Below, piece by piece: positions 8,723 through 17,919 of a stretch of 60,790 bases of DNA. The stretch lies in the NCBI RefSeq assembly GCF_052088025.1, contig NZ_JBQCYD010000011.1, forward strand, positions 1 through 60,790, in the 5' to 3' direction. This DNA comes from Anaeromonas sp052088025 (GTDB lineage: Bacteria > Bacillota > Clostridia > Tissierellales > SIT17). Position 1 is the first letter of the stretch, and the number at the start of each line of letters is the position of its first letter. The notes beneath the pieces were generated by a model that was not told where the DNA came from, ran no database searches, and was given only the letters and a program-made list of their open reading frames with translations. Made by a program: the position numbers and the translations under genes.

Positions 8723-9522
8723 AATATGCAGGAACTACACCACCATCATAATTTTCTTTTATAAATTCCTTTATTTCTTCAGATTGAAGAGCACTGGCTA
8801 AAGCTTTTAAGTTTTCATTATCTTTATCTTCACTTCTTATAGCTATTACATTTGCATAAGGAGAATCTTTTCCTTCTATTAATATAGCATCTTCTGTAGG
8901 GGTTAAATCAGCTTCTAGGGCATAATTACCGTTTATAATAGCCAAATCAACATCATCAAGTGATCTTGGTATTTGAGCTGCTTCAAGAGCTTTAAAGTCT
9001 AATTCCATAGGATTATCCACTATATCCTTTTCTGTTGCAAGTAGTCCAGCATCTTTGTCTATTTTTATTATGCCTTCATTTTCTAAAAGTAAAAGAGCAC
9101 GACCCCCATTGGTAGGATCATTTGGGATAGCTATACTACTACCTTTTTCTATTGTTTTAACATCTTTATATTTATTTGAATATAGGCCTAATGGTTCTAC
9201 ATGAATTTTTGCAAGTGATATTAGATCTGCATCATTTTATATCATTGAAGTCTTCTAAATAAGGACTATGTTGAAAAAAGTTTGCATCTAATTCTTCATC
9301 ATTAAGGGCTAAATTAGGCTTAACATAATCAGTAAATTCAACTATTTCTAAAGTTATTCCATCATCAGCAAGTTTTTCTTTTACTTGCTTTAATAATTCT
9401 GAATGTGGTATGGGAGTTGCTCCTACCTTTAAAATGTTCTTATCAGAACTTTCTTCTGAATCATTACCACAACCTACAAATATTAGTGCTACTAGAGATA
9501 ATACGATTAACAATTTTTTCAT
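8721..9522 (-). pseudogene. metQ: Methionine-binding lipoprotein MetQ, interrupted by a frameshift
   Basis: Substrate-binding lipoprotein (NlpA/MetQ family) of the methionine ABC importer. The N-terminal part starts at 9522 with MKKLLIVLSLVALIFVGC (lipobox Cys18) and runs to HSPYLEDFNDIK, then meets TGA at 9234-9232. The rest (DLISLAKIHVEPLGLYSNKY through VDNPMELDFKALEAAQ to the end) is intact in another frame. Removing one A from the four-A run (9235-9238) restores the reading FNDINDADLISLAK with normal family spacing. It is therefore one gene with a one-base insertion: a recent pseudogene, a sequencing error, or a slippage site. The remaining codons show no other damage. AGGAGTG lies before the start, 12 bases after metI. 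Confidence 0.88.
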
Positions 9523-9534
9523 TTTAACACACTC

Positions 9535-10188
9535 CTAACGATTTTCTAATAATTTAAATGCTATTTTGTTACCTAAAGATTGAACTACTTGAACCAATAT
9601 TATAATGGCTATAACAGCAATAAACATCACTTGTAGGTCAAAACCATAATAACCATATCTTATTGCTAAATATCCAAGACCTCCAGCTCCTATTGCTCCT
9701 GCTATAGCTGAGTATCCTATTAAATTTATAATAGTTAAAGTCATACCAAGAACTAATGATGGCAGCGCTTCTGGTATTAAAACCTTAAATATTATTTGCA
9801 TGGTAGTTGCCCCCATTGATAGAGATGCTTCAATCACGCCATAATTTACTTCTTTCAAAGCAGATTCTACAATCCTAGCTACAAAGGGTGCTGCTGCAAT
9901 TGATAATGGAACAATTGTTGCAGTGTTACCTATAGACGTACCTACAATAAGTTTGGATAATGGAGATAATATCAACATCAATATTATAAAGGGAAATGAT
10001 CTACCAATATTGACTAGAAAATCTAATATATTATTTATTTTCAAACTTTCTAAAAGTCCATTCTTGCCGGTAATAAATAATATTATTCCAATTGGAAATC
10101 CAAGTATAAAACCAAATATAGTAGATAAAGACACCATAAATAAAGTTTCTAAAATTGGATCATAAATAAGATCAATTATTTCTTTCAT
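9535..10188 (-). CDS. metI: Methionine ABC transporter permease
   Basis: A 217-residue inner-membrane permease of the MetI family, with about five or six hydrophobic segments. The EAA-type loop that contacts MetN reads EASLSMGATTMQIIFKVLIPEALPS, with the core EAsxxxGA...I...LPxA clear. It imports D- or L-methionine with MetN and MetQ. Its start lies within the end of metN (17-base overlap), with AGGTGA ten bases ahead, so translation is probably coupled. Confidence 0.95.
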   Translation of the reverse strand: MKEIIDLIYDPILETLFMVSLSTIFGFILGFPIGIILFITGKNGLLESLKINNILDFLVNIGRSFPFIILMLILSPLSKLIVGTSIGNTATIVPLSIAAAPFVARIVESALKEVNYGVIEASLSMGATTMQIIFKVLIPEALPSLVLGMTLTIINLIGYSAIAGAIGAGGLGYLAIRYGYYGFDLQVMFIAVIAIIILVQVVQSLGNKIAFKLLENR

Positions 10189-11194
10189 TTCTTATCACCT
10201 CTGCTTTCACATTATTATTATTTAAAAAATCTATACTTTTATTAATTTCATCTAAATCACCAGTAATTTGAATGCTTAGATTACCAACATTTGTACTTAT
10301 TAATTTATCTATATTACCTGATAAAATATTAATATCTATATTATAGTTTTTAATAAGTGTTGATATAATAGGTTTTTTAGAAGAATCTCCTATAAATGTA
10401 AGTTTTAATAATTTGCTATTTTCTGTATTTATAATATCTAATTCAGAAATATCATCATTATGCATAGATTCTATAAAACTTTTTGTAGTATTGGATTTGG
10501 GATTTAAAAAAACTTCATCAACATTACCTTTTTCTACAATTTCTCCATTTTCCATAACAGCCACTTTATCACAAGTTCTTTTTACTACTTCCATTTCATG
10601 AGTTATCATTATAATTGTAAGATTTAATGTTTTTTGTAATTTTTTTAAAAGTTCCAGGATTGATTTAGTAGTTTCTGGATCTAGTGCTGATGTAGCTTCA
10701 TCTGATAATAAAAGATTTGGTTTATTTGCAAGAGCACGTGCTATAGCTACTCTTTGTTTTTGTCCACCACTTAATTGAGATGGATAAGCAAGCTTTTTAT
10801 CACTAAGACCTACAAGTTCTAATAAATCATCTACTCTTTTAGAGATCTGATCTTTATTCATTTTGGAAATTTGGAGAGGAAAGGCTATATTATTAAAGAC
10901 ATTTTTTGAGTTCAATAAATCGAAATGTTGAAAAATCATTCCAATATTCTTTCTTGTATTTAATAAATTCTTTTTATCTAATGTAGTTATGTCTACATTA
11001 TCAATATAAATATTTCCACTATCAACATTTTCTAGCCTGTTTATAGTTCTTATAAGTGTTGATTTTCCTGCACCACTTAAGCCAATAACTCCATAGATCT
11101 CTCCACTTTCTATATTTAAACTCACATTTTTAAGTGCTAATACATTTTTATTTTTAGATTTATATTCTTTATATAAATTTCTTATTTTTATCAT
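10172..11194 (-). CDS. metN: Methionine ABC transporter ATP-binding protein
   Basis: Importer ATPase of 340 residues. It has Walker A GLSGAGKST, the signature LSGGQKQR, Walker B LLSDEATSALD and a C-terminal NIL regulatory domain (about residues 260-340) that in MetN relatives binds methionine and inhibits transport. The start ATG 11194 is preferred over a TTG at 11221, because the upstream codons (LELKWGLK) are not family-like and GGGG lies seven bases before the ATG. It is the first gene of metN-metI-metQ and is preceded by a SAM-I riboswitch, so expression should fall when S-adenosylmethionine is plentiful. Confidence 0.95.
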   Translation of the reverse strand: MIKIRNLYKEYKSKNKNVLALKNVSLNIESGEIYGVIGLSGAGKSTLIRTINRLENVDSGNIYIDNVDITTLDKKNLLNTRKNIGMIFQHFDLLNSKNVFNNIAFPLQISKMNKDQISKRVDDLLELVGLSDKKLAYPSQLSGGQKQRVAIARALANKPNLLLSDEATSALDPETTKSILELLKKLQKTLNLTIIMITHEMEVVKRTCDKVAVMENGEIVEKGNVDEVFLNPKSNTTKSFIESMHNDDISELDIINTENSKLLKLTFIGDSSKKPIISTLIKNYNIDINILSGNIDKLISTNVGNLSIQITGDLDEINKSIDFLNNNNVKAEVIRNERNN

Positions 11195-11236
11195 TTTTAG
11201 ACCCCATTTCAATTCTAACAATTATTTTTTTGTAAT

Positions 11237-11267
11237 AAAAAAAATCCTCTTAGAAAGAGGATTTTTT
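11237..11267 (-). terminator. Expression-platform terminator of the SAM riboswitch
   Basis: On the minus strand, AATCCTCTT (11263-11255) pairs with AAGAGGATT (11251-11243) around a three-base loop and is followed by a T run. It lies just downstream of the aptamer, where SAM binding should favour termination. Confidence 0.9.
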
Positions 11268-11273
11268 TCCTCC

Positions 11274-11376
11274 CTCATCTTTCAGCATATATATGCTGCT
11301 GGAATTAGCACCTTATGCATCATGCATTGGTTGCTGGGTTTCATCGGGCCAGTCCCTCCACCTCTCTTGATAAGAG
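11274..11376 (-). promoter_or_regulatory. SAM-I (S-box) riboswitch
   Basis: On the minus strand the conserved S-box elements appear in order: CTTATCAAGAGAGGTGGAGG, GGACTGGCCC, GATGAAACCC, AGCAACC, GGTGCTAATTCC and GAAAGATGAG. The closing stem P1 pairs CTTATC with GATGAG (one G-U). A strong terminator follows and metN begins about 80 bases downstream. This independently supports methionine as the transporter substrate. Confidence 0.97.
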
Positions 11377-11399
11377 TTTCGATATTCATATTGTTTTAA

Positions 11400-11428
11400 A
11401 TTATATATCTATATTTATCATATGTCAA
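11400..11428 (-). promoter_or_regulatory. Consensus sigma-A promoter for the met operon
   Basis: On the minus strand TTGACA (11428-11423), a 17-base spacer and TATAAT (11405-11400) match the sigma-A consensus exactly. The riboswitch aptamer begins 24 bases after the -10 box. Confidence 0.92.
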
Positions 11429-11498
11429 TAGTGAATTTTCTTTTTTTTCTAATAACCTTGTGTCATAATAGAATTAAGATAGAAGAGGAGTTGATTAC

Positions 11499-12125
11499 AT
11501 GCCTAAAATAACAGATATTAAAGATGCTATAAAAAATAATGAGAGAGTTCATATTTATATAGATGGAGAATACTTTAAAACCACATTAAAAGAAATTAGT
11601 TTTGGACTTAATTTATATCCTGGAAAGACAATAGAAAAATCTATATTAGATGAAATGATAGTAAAAGAAGATATTATAAAATGTAAAAACAAAGCATTTC
11701 AAATAATAAATGGAGCACCACAAAGCGAAAAAAATTTAAGATATAAATTAAGCAAATATGATTTTGATGATAATATTATTGAAAAGGTATTGGTTGATTT
11801 AAGTGAATATAATTTGATAAATGATGAAAAATTAGCTGAAAGTATAATAAAGGATAAAAGAAATTTAAAACATTTTGGAAGCAAGAAAATATATTATGAT
11901 TTATTAAAAAAGGGGATAGATAAAGAAGTTGCTAAAGAAGAATTAAACAAATTAGAAGATAGGGATTTAGAATTAGAAAATGCAATAAAATTAGCACAAA
12001 AAAAGATAAGGCTCATAAAAGATGAAGACAAAAGAAAAGTATATGGAAAACTTGCAAATCATTTATCATATAAAGGTTTTGAATATGATATTGTAAAAAA
12101 AGCTATAGATAAAGTAATGAAATAA
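11499..12125 (+). CDS. recX: RecX family regulatory protein
   Basis: A 208-residue RecX-type protein made of tandem three-helix repeats that bind along the RecA filament and modulate recombination. Typical segments are KAFQIINGAPQSEKNLRYKL, LVDLSEYNLINDEKLAESII, GSKKIYYDLLKKGIDKE and LANHLSYKGFEYDIVKKAID. The N-terminal beta-rich part (HIYIDGEYFKTTLKE) matches the Firmicutes form. recA is not in the window. GAGGAG lies ahead of the ATG. No LexA box was seen just upstream. Confidence 0.87.
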   Translation: MPKITDIKDAIKNNERVHIYIDGEYFKTTLKEISFGLNLYPGKTIEKSILDEMIVKEDIIKCKNKAFQIINGAPQSEKNLRYKLSKYDFDDNIIEKVLVDLSEYNLINDEKLAESIIKDKRNLKHFGSKKIYYDLLKKGIDKEVAKEELNKLEDRDLELENAIKLAQKKIRLIKDEDKRKVYGKLANHLSYKGFEYDIVKKAIDKVMK

Positions 12126-12147
12126 ATCATAATGAGGTGAAATAAAT

Positions 12148-13938
12148 TTGAAAGAATTAAAATTATTATGGAAATTTATGAAGGGGAGTAAATTATTATA
12201 CTTAGCTGCGATTGTTAGTATAGGGCTTGCTACATTTGCATCTATTATAAATCCATTAGTATTAAAGTTTTCTATTGACTCTGTAATTGGAGATAAAGAT
12301 ATAGAGGCACCTGATATTATAAAGAATATTATAGAAAACATTGGTGGTATAGAAGTATTTGAGAATAACTTATGGATATTAGCATTAATACTTATAATTC
12401 TTACAATAATTCAAGGTATATTTTTATATACAAAAGGAAAGTGGTCAAATACTGCCGCTGAATCTATTTCCAAAAATATAAGAGAAAAGTTATATGACCA
12501 TATTCAAAACTTACCATATACTTATCATGTAAGGGCTGAAACTGGAGACCTTATTCAAAGATCTACATCTGATATAGATACAATTAGAAAATTTCTAGCC
12601 ATACAATTTGTAGAAATTGGAAGAGCTGTATTTATGATTTTGTTTATTTCTATAATAATGTTCTCATTAAATATTAAGATGGCTCTTGTATCTATGGCTG
12701 TTGTACCAATTATATTTGCATTTTCAGTAGTGTTCTTTTTAAAGGTTAAAAAAATATTTAGATTATCTGATGAATCTGAAGCAGAATTATCTACAGTTTT
12801 ACAGGAAAATTTAAATGGTGTTAGGGTTGTAAGAGCTTTTTCTAAAGAAAAGTTTGAGATTGATAAATTTGAAGAAAAAAATGAAAGATATAGATATTTA
12901 ACTTATAAACTTATAAAACTTTTAGCAGGATATTGGGCCTTATCTGATTTATTAAGTTTAATTCAAATTGGATTAGTCTTAGTTTTAGGAGTTTATTGGA
13001 CTGTTTTAGGAGATATAAGTCTTGGTACCTTAGTTGTATTTACTACATATGAAGGTATGCTTTTATGGCCAGTTAGACAATTAGGTAGGATATTAACTGA
13101 TTTAGGTAAATCATTAGTTTCCTTAGAGAGAATAGGTGAAGTACTAGATAATCCAATCGAAAAAGAAGAAGAAGGAGAATTAACACCTGAAATAGAAGGG
13201 AATATCGAATTTAAAAATGTATCATTTAGCTATGAAGATGGAGAAAAAATATTAAAAAATATATCTTTTGAAGTTAAAAGAGGAGAAACTGTAGCTATAA
13301 TGGGTAAAACTGGCTCTGGTAAATCTTCTTTAGTTCATTTGCTTGCCAGATTATATGATTATGATTCAGGTTCTATAAAGATAGACGGTATTGAACTTAA
13401 AAACATAAAAAAAAGATGGATGAGAAAAAATGTAGGATTAGTACTACAAGAACCTTTTTTATTTTCAAGAAGTATAAAGGAAAATATAGGTATATCAAAT
13501 TTAAAGGCTAAAGATAATGATATAAGAGAATCTGCTAGAATTGCAGCTATTCACAATGTTATATTAGGATTTAACAAAGGCTATGACACAACAGTAGGTG
13601 AAAAGGGTGTTACTTTATCAGGTGGACAAAAGCAAAGAATCGCTATAGCAAGAACTATTATAAACAATAGTCCAATACTAGTATTTGATGATTCCTTAAG
13701 TGCAGTAGATACAGAAACTGATCTAGCAATAAGAAGAGCTTTAATTTCAAGGAAAAAAAACATTACTACATTTATAATATCACATAGAATTACTACAGTA
13801 TCTGAAGCTGATAAGATTATAATATTAGAAGATGGAAAAATAGTGGAATCAGGTACACATTTGGAATTATTAGAAAGAGAAGGTTTATATAAAAGAGTAT
13901 TTAATATTCAAAGTGGAATAAATACAAAACAAAAATAA
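12148..13938 (+). CDS. ABC exporter half-transporter, degenerate-site subunit
   Basis: A 596-residue half-transporter: six membrane helices (residues about 15-320) fused to an ATPase domain. It has Walker A GKTGSGKSS and signature LSGGQKQR, but Walker B is ILVFDDSLSAVD, with Asp where the catalytic Glu should be. In heterodimeric exporters such as BmrCD and TM287/288 one partner has this change. The next gene carries the normal Glu and an altered signature, so the two fit together as one pump with one hydrolytic and one degenerate site. Substrate is unknown (drugs, lipids or peptides). The start is TTG with GAGGTG upstream. Confidence 0.92.
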   Translation: MKELKLLWKFMKGSKLLYLAAIVSIGLATFASIINPLVLKFSIDSVIGDKDIEAPDIIKNIIENIGGIEVFENNLWILALILIILTIIQGIFLYTKGKWSNTAAESISKNIREKLYDHIQNLPYTYHVRAETGDLIQRSTSDIDTIRKFLAIQFVEIGRAVFMILFISIIMFSLNIKMALVSMAVVPIIFAFSVVFFLKVKKIFRLSDESEAELSTVLQENLNGVRVVRAFSKEKFEIDKFEEKNERYRYLTYKLIKLLAGYWALSDLLSLIQIGLVLVLGVYWTVLGDISLGTLVVFTTYEGMLLWPVRQLGRILTDLGKSLVSLERIGEVLDNPIEKEEEGELTPEIEGNIEFKNVSFSYEDGEKILKNISFEVKRGETVAIMGKTGSGKSSLVHLLARLYDYDSGSIKIDGIELKNIKKRWMRKNVGLVLQEPFLFSRSIKENIGISNLKAKDNDIRESARIAAIHNVILGFNKGYDTTVGEKGVTLSGGQKQRIAIARTIINNSPILVFDDSLSAVDTETDLAIRRALISRKKNITTFIISHRITTVSEADKIIILEDGKIVESGTHLELLEREGLYKRVFNIQSGINTKQK

Positions 13939-13959
13939 TAAAAGAATTGGGGTGCTAAT

Positions 13960-15783
13960 ATGACAGGATTTACAGAGAAAGAATATAGCAAAAACTTAAA
14001 TTTAGGAATTTGGAAAAGAATTTTTAAATATATGAAAAATTATAAAAAAAACTTATATATATTGATTTTAATAATGTTAAGTGTAGCAGCAATTGATATA
14101 ATATTCCCTCTCATGACAAGAATTGCTATAGATGATTATGTGGTACCAGGAAATACTGATGGCCTAATTAGATTTTCATTTATATACTTAATATTGATAG
14201 TAATACAAGTCTTAAATGTATGGGCATTTATTGCTATAGCTGGGAAAGTTGAAATGGGCATACAATATGATATAAGGAAATTAGGATTTAAAAAACTTCA
14301 AGAGCTATCTTTTACATATTATGATAAAACACCAATAGGATGGATAATGGCTAGAATGACATCTGATGTTAGAAGACTTGGAGAAACTATAAGTTGGGGA
14401 ATTGTAGATTCAGCTTGGGGTCTTACATTTATGATAGGTGTAGCTATAGTTTTGTTTTTTTTGAATTTCAAATTAGCACTTATTACTTTATCAGTGGTTC
14501 CAATACTTGCTCTTTTAAGTATATATTTTCAAAAAAAGATATTAAATTCTTATAGAGATGTAAGAAAAATAAATTCTCAGATTACTGGAGCATTTAGTGA
14601 AGGAATATCTGGTGCTAAAACCACAAAATCATTAGTTAGAGAAAATGAAAATTTAAAAGAATTTACAAATCTAACTATAAACATGAGATTTGTTTCTATA
14701 AGAGCAGCTATATTTTCATCTTTATTCTTACCTATAGTTTTAACTCTTGGGAGTATTGGAACTGGTCTTGCGCTTTGGTTTGGTGGAAAGGGAGTAATGA
14801 TAGGAAATATAAGCTATGGAACCTTTGTAGCCTTTTTATCATATACAACTTTATTTTTTGAGCCAGTAAGAGAACTTGCAAGAGTTTTTTCTGAATTACA
14901 ATCAGCTCAAGCTTCAGCTGAAAGAATATTATCTTTAGTAGAAATGGAGCCTGATATAAGAGATAGTGAAGAAGTGATTTTAAAATATGGGGATATATTA
15001 AATCCTCGATATGAAAATTGGGAAGAGATTAAAGGTGATATTGAATTTCAAAATGTTTCATTTCAATATCAAAGTGGAGAAAAGGTATTAGAAAAGTTTA
15101 ATTTAAAGATAGATTCTGGAGAAACTATAGCATTAGTAGGAGAAACAGGATCAGGTAAGAGCACAATTGTTAATTTAGTTTGTAGGTTTTATGAACCAAC
15201 TGAAGGTAGTATATTAATAGATGGTATAGATTATAAAGAAAGATCATTATCATGGCTACATTCAAATATAGGATACGTCCTTCAAAGTCCACATTTATTT
15301 AGTGGTACTATATTAGAAAATATAAAATATGGATCTAAAAATGCTAGTGATGATGAGGCAATAAGTGCATCTAAAAAAGTAAATGCACATGAATTTATAA
15401 AGGGATTAGAGAATGGATATAATACACAAGTAGGCGAAGGTGGAGGAAAGTTATCAACTGGTCAAAAACAACTTATATCATTTGCAAGAGCTATAGTTTC
15501 AAACCCCTCATTATTTGTTTTAGATGAAGCTACTTCTTCTATTGACACTGAAACTGAAAAGAAAATACAAGATGCTATAGAAAAAGTGCTTAAAAATAGA
15601 ACAAGTTTTATAATAGCCCACAGATTATCTACAATAATAAATGCAGATAAAATACTTGTAATTAAAAAGGGTGAGATTTCAGAATATGGCAATCACTTTG
15701 AATTATTAGATAAAAAGGGTTACTACTATAGACTTTATAATAATCAATTTAAAAAACAAAGTTCTACTAATTCATGGGATTAA
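13960..15783 (+). CDS. ABC exporter half-transporter, catalytic subunit
   Basis: A 607-residue partner of the preceding gene, 21 bases downstream. It has six membrane helices and then an ATPase domain with Walker A GETGSGKST, Walker B FVLDEATSSID (catalytic Glu present) and the altered signature LSTGQKQL instead of LSGGQ. The degenerate nucleotide site of the pair would be formed by the first subunit's Walker B and this subunit's signature, as in known heterodimeric multidrug or lipid exporters. GGGGTG precedes the ATG. No regulator gene lies beside the pair. Confidence 0.92.
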   Translation: MTGFTEKEYSKNLNLGIWKRIFKYMKNYKKNLYILILIMLSVAAIDIIFPLMTRIAIDDYVVPGNTDGLIRFSFIYLILIVIQVLNVWAFIAIAGKVEMGIQYDIRKLGFKKLQELSFTYYDKTPIGWIMARMTSDVRRLGETISWGIVDSAWGLTFMIGVAIVLFFLNFKLALITLSVVPILALLSIYFQKKILNSYRDVRKINSQITGAFSEGISGAKTTKSLVRENENLKEFTNLTINMRFVSIRAAIFSSLFLPIVLTLGSIGTGLALWFGGKGVMIGNISYGTFVAFLSYTTLFFEPVRELARVFSELQSAQASAERILSLVEMEPDIRDSEEVILKYGDILNPRYENWEEIKGDIEFQNVSFQYQSGEKVLEKFNLKIDSGETIALVGETGSGKSTIVNLVCRFYEPTEGSILIDGIDYKERSLSWLHSNIGYVLQSPHLFSGTILENIKYGSKNASDDEAISASKKVNAHEFIKGLENGYNTQVGEGGGKLSTGQKQLISFARAIVSNPSLFVLDEATSSIDTETEKKIQDAIEKVLKNRTSFIIAHRLSTIINADKILVIKKGEISEYGNHFELLDKKGYYYRLYNNQFKKQSSTNSWD

Positions 15784-15837
15784 AGTTTATATATTATAAA
15801 ATAAGGTAAATATAAAATATTAAGTGAGGTGATAATT

Positions 15838-16395
15838 TTGAAATTAGATATATTTGATTATATTTTTATAATTATAAGTATATTATGGTTGCTTGAATTT
15901 GTCATATATCCTTCCAGATATAAAAAAGATGAAATAAAGAAGGATACCTTTTATATGATATTGGTAACAATTATTTTAGTGGCTGTAATGAATGGTATAA
16001 TGACTTATTTTGATATAGGTTTATTTAATATTAAATGGATAAGAATAATAGCTTTGTTCGTTTATTCCTTTGGTTTACTATTAAGATATTGGTCTCTTTT
16101 TGTATTAGGTAGAAATTTTTCGAGATTTGTTCATGCTGAGGAAGATCAAGATTTAATTAGCAAGGGGCCTTATAGATATTTAAGACATCCGCTATATTTA
16201 GGACTTTTTTTATTAACCATATCAATACCCTTATATACAGAAAATTTTTTGGTCTTTATATTTTCTGCTTTTATAATGTTTAAAATACTCAAAATGAGAA
16301 TGGATGAAGAAGAAAAGATGATGGAAAAAATCATAGGTCCAAGATACATAAAATGGAAAGAAAAAAGGTATAAATTCATACCCTTTATTTATTAG
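15838..16395 (+). CDS. Isoprenylcysteine carboxyl methyltransferase-like membrane protein
   Basis: An integral membrane protein of about 185 residues with four or five hydrophobic segments. The SAM-binding motif of the ICMT/PEMT superfamily is clear: KGPYRYLRHPLYLGLF, followed downstream by MDEEEKMMEKIIGPRYIKWKE. Bacterial members methylate lipid or isoprenoid carboxyls or phospholipids; the substrate here is unknown. The start TTG 15838 is preferred over GTG 15829, because GAGGTGA covers that GTG and is correctly spaced from the TTG. The oxidoreductase gene follows 11 bases after the stop, and its AGGAGG directly follows this stop, so the two form an operon and may modify one lipid. Confidence 0.82.
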   Translation: MKLDIFDYIFIIISILWLLEFVIYPSRYKKDEIKKDTFYMILVTIILVAVMNGIMTYFDIGLFNIKWIRIIALFVYSFGLLLRYWSLFVLGRNFSRFVHAEEDQDLISKGPYRYLRHPLYLGLFLLTISIPLYTENFLVFIFSAFIMFKILKMRMDEEEKMMEKIIGPRYIKWKEKRYKFIPFIY

Positions 16396-16406
16396 GAGGT
16401 AAGTAT

Positions 16407-17888
16407 ATGAGAAATAAAAAAGTCGTAATAGTAGGTTCTGGTCTTGGAGGTATTTCTTCTGCTATATCCTTAGCTACACAAGGCTATGATGTAGAAGTTT
16501 TTGAAAAGAATGATAAGATAGGTGGCAAATTAAATGTATTAGAAAGAGATGGCTTTAAATTTGATTTAGGTCCTTCTATTTTCACCATGCCTCATATATT
16601 TAATGAGTTATTTGAAAATGCCGGAAAGAATATGGAGGATTATTTTACTTTAGTAGCAGTAAAACCTCATTGGAGAAATTTCTTTGAAGATGGTAAAATA
16701 ATAGATCTTATTCCTGTAGATATTAAGAATAAGTTTAGAGCTACAAATGTATCTGAAAGGGATAATAGAGATTTAGAAGAATTTCTTACATATTCAAAGA
16801 AATTATATGACTTAGTGGATGAAGGTTATTTTGCTAAAGGTCTAGATACCTTTAAGGATAATATAAAAGAATATGGCTTTATAAAATTATTAAAAGATTT
16901 AGATGGATTATCTACAATGGATTCACAGGTGAGAAAATATATAGATAATGAATATTTAATAGATATAATAAATTTTTTCATAAAATATGTAGGCTCATCC
17001 CCTTATAATGCCCCAGCACTTTTTAATTTGCTCCCATATATACAATATCAATTTGGACTTTGGTATGTGGAAGGTGGCATGTATAATTTAGCAGAAGGTT
17101 TTTTAAAGCTCATGGAAGAATTAGAAGTTAAAATAAATTTAAACAGTGAAGTTGTAGAGATATTAAAAGAAAATGAAAAAGTATCTGCTATAAGGCTTAA
17201 AAATGGAAAAGTAATAAAAGCTGACATAATAGTTTCAAATATGGAGGTAATTCCAGCATATGAAAATCTTTTAAAAGAAGATAGAGAATTTTTAAAGAAA
17301 TATGATAAATTTGAGCCAACTTGTTCAGGTCTTGTTATTCATTTAGGTCTAAAGAAGGAATATAAAAATTTAGCACATCATAATTTCTTTTTTTCTAAAG
17401 ACCCAAAAGAACATTTTGCTACAGTATTTAATAAAAAGAAATTACCATCTGATCCTACAATTTATCTCGTAGCACCTACTAGGACTGATAAATCTCAGGC
17501 ACCTGAAGGATACGACAATATAAAAATACTACCACATATTCCATATATTCAAGATGATATAAAACTTTCAGATTATATGGAATTAAAAGAGAGAATATAT
17601 GACAAACTAGAAAGCATGGGTCTTGATGATTTAAGGGAAAATATATTATTTGAAGAAATTTTAACTCCATTTGATATAAAGAAAATGTATAATTCAAATA
17701 AGGGTTCTATCTATGGAGTTGTTTCAGATGTGAAAAAGAATCTAGGATTAAAGGCGTCTAAAAGAAGTGAAAAATATGACAATCTTTATTTTGTAGGAGG
17801 AAGTGTAAATCCAGGAGGCGGGATGCCTATGGTTACATTATCAGGTTTAAATTTAAAAGATTTAATTTTAGAAACCAAAAAAAATTAA
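16407..17888 (+). CDS. Phytoene desaturase-like FAD-dependent oxidoreductase (CrtI/CrtN type)
   Basis: A 493-residue flavoprotein. The N-terminal FAD motif is VIVGSGLGGISSAISLATQGYDVEVFEK, including IGGKL and DLGPSIFTMP, which is the CrtI-family pattern (GPSxxTxP). The C-terminal motif FVGGSVNPGGGMPMVTLSG is the carotenoid-desaturase signature. Relatives desaturate or isomerise polyprenoids (phytoene, diapophytoene) or reduce related lipids. No phytoene or squalene synthase lies in the window, so carotenoid synthesis cannot be inferred. It is translated from a strong AGGAGG directly behind the ICMT-like gene. Confidence 0.85.
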   Translation: MRNKKVVIVGSGLGGISSAISLATQGYDVEVFEKNDKIGGKLNVLERDGFKFDLGPSIFTMPHIFNELFENAGKNMEDYFTLVAVKPHWRNFFEDGKIIDLIPVDIKNKFRATNVSERDNRDLEEFLTYSKKLYDLVDEGYFAKGLDTFKDNIKEYGFIKLLKDLDGLSTMDSQVRKYIDNEYLIDIINFFIKYVGSSPYNAPALFNLLPYIQYQFGLWYVEGGMYNLAEGFLKLMEELEVKINLNSEVVEILKENEKVSAIRLKNGKVIKADIIVSNMEVIPAYENLLKEDREFLKKYDKFEPTCSGLVIHLGLKKEYKNLAHHNFFFSKDPKEHFATVFNKKKLPSDPTIYLVAPTRTDKSQAPEGYDNIKILPHIPYIQDDIKLSDYMELKERIYDKLESMGLDDLRENILFEEILTPFDIKKMYNSNKGSIYGVVSDVKKNLGLKASKRSEKYDNLYFVGGSVNPGGGMPMVTLSGLNLKDLILETKKN

Positions 17889-17919
17889 AAAGTAGTATAA
17901 TGATAATGGGGGTGATATT

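Noticed and set aside
9232..9240. Programmed frameshifting as the explanation for split metQ
   Set aside because: The run is only four A's, with no upstream Shine-Dalgarno-like stimulator or downstream hairpin evident, and MetQ is not known to use frameshifting. Error or mutation is simpler.
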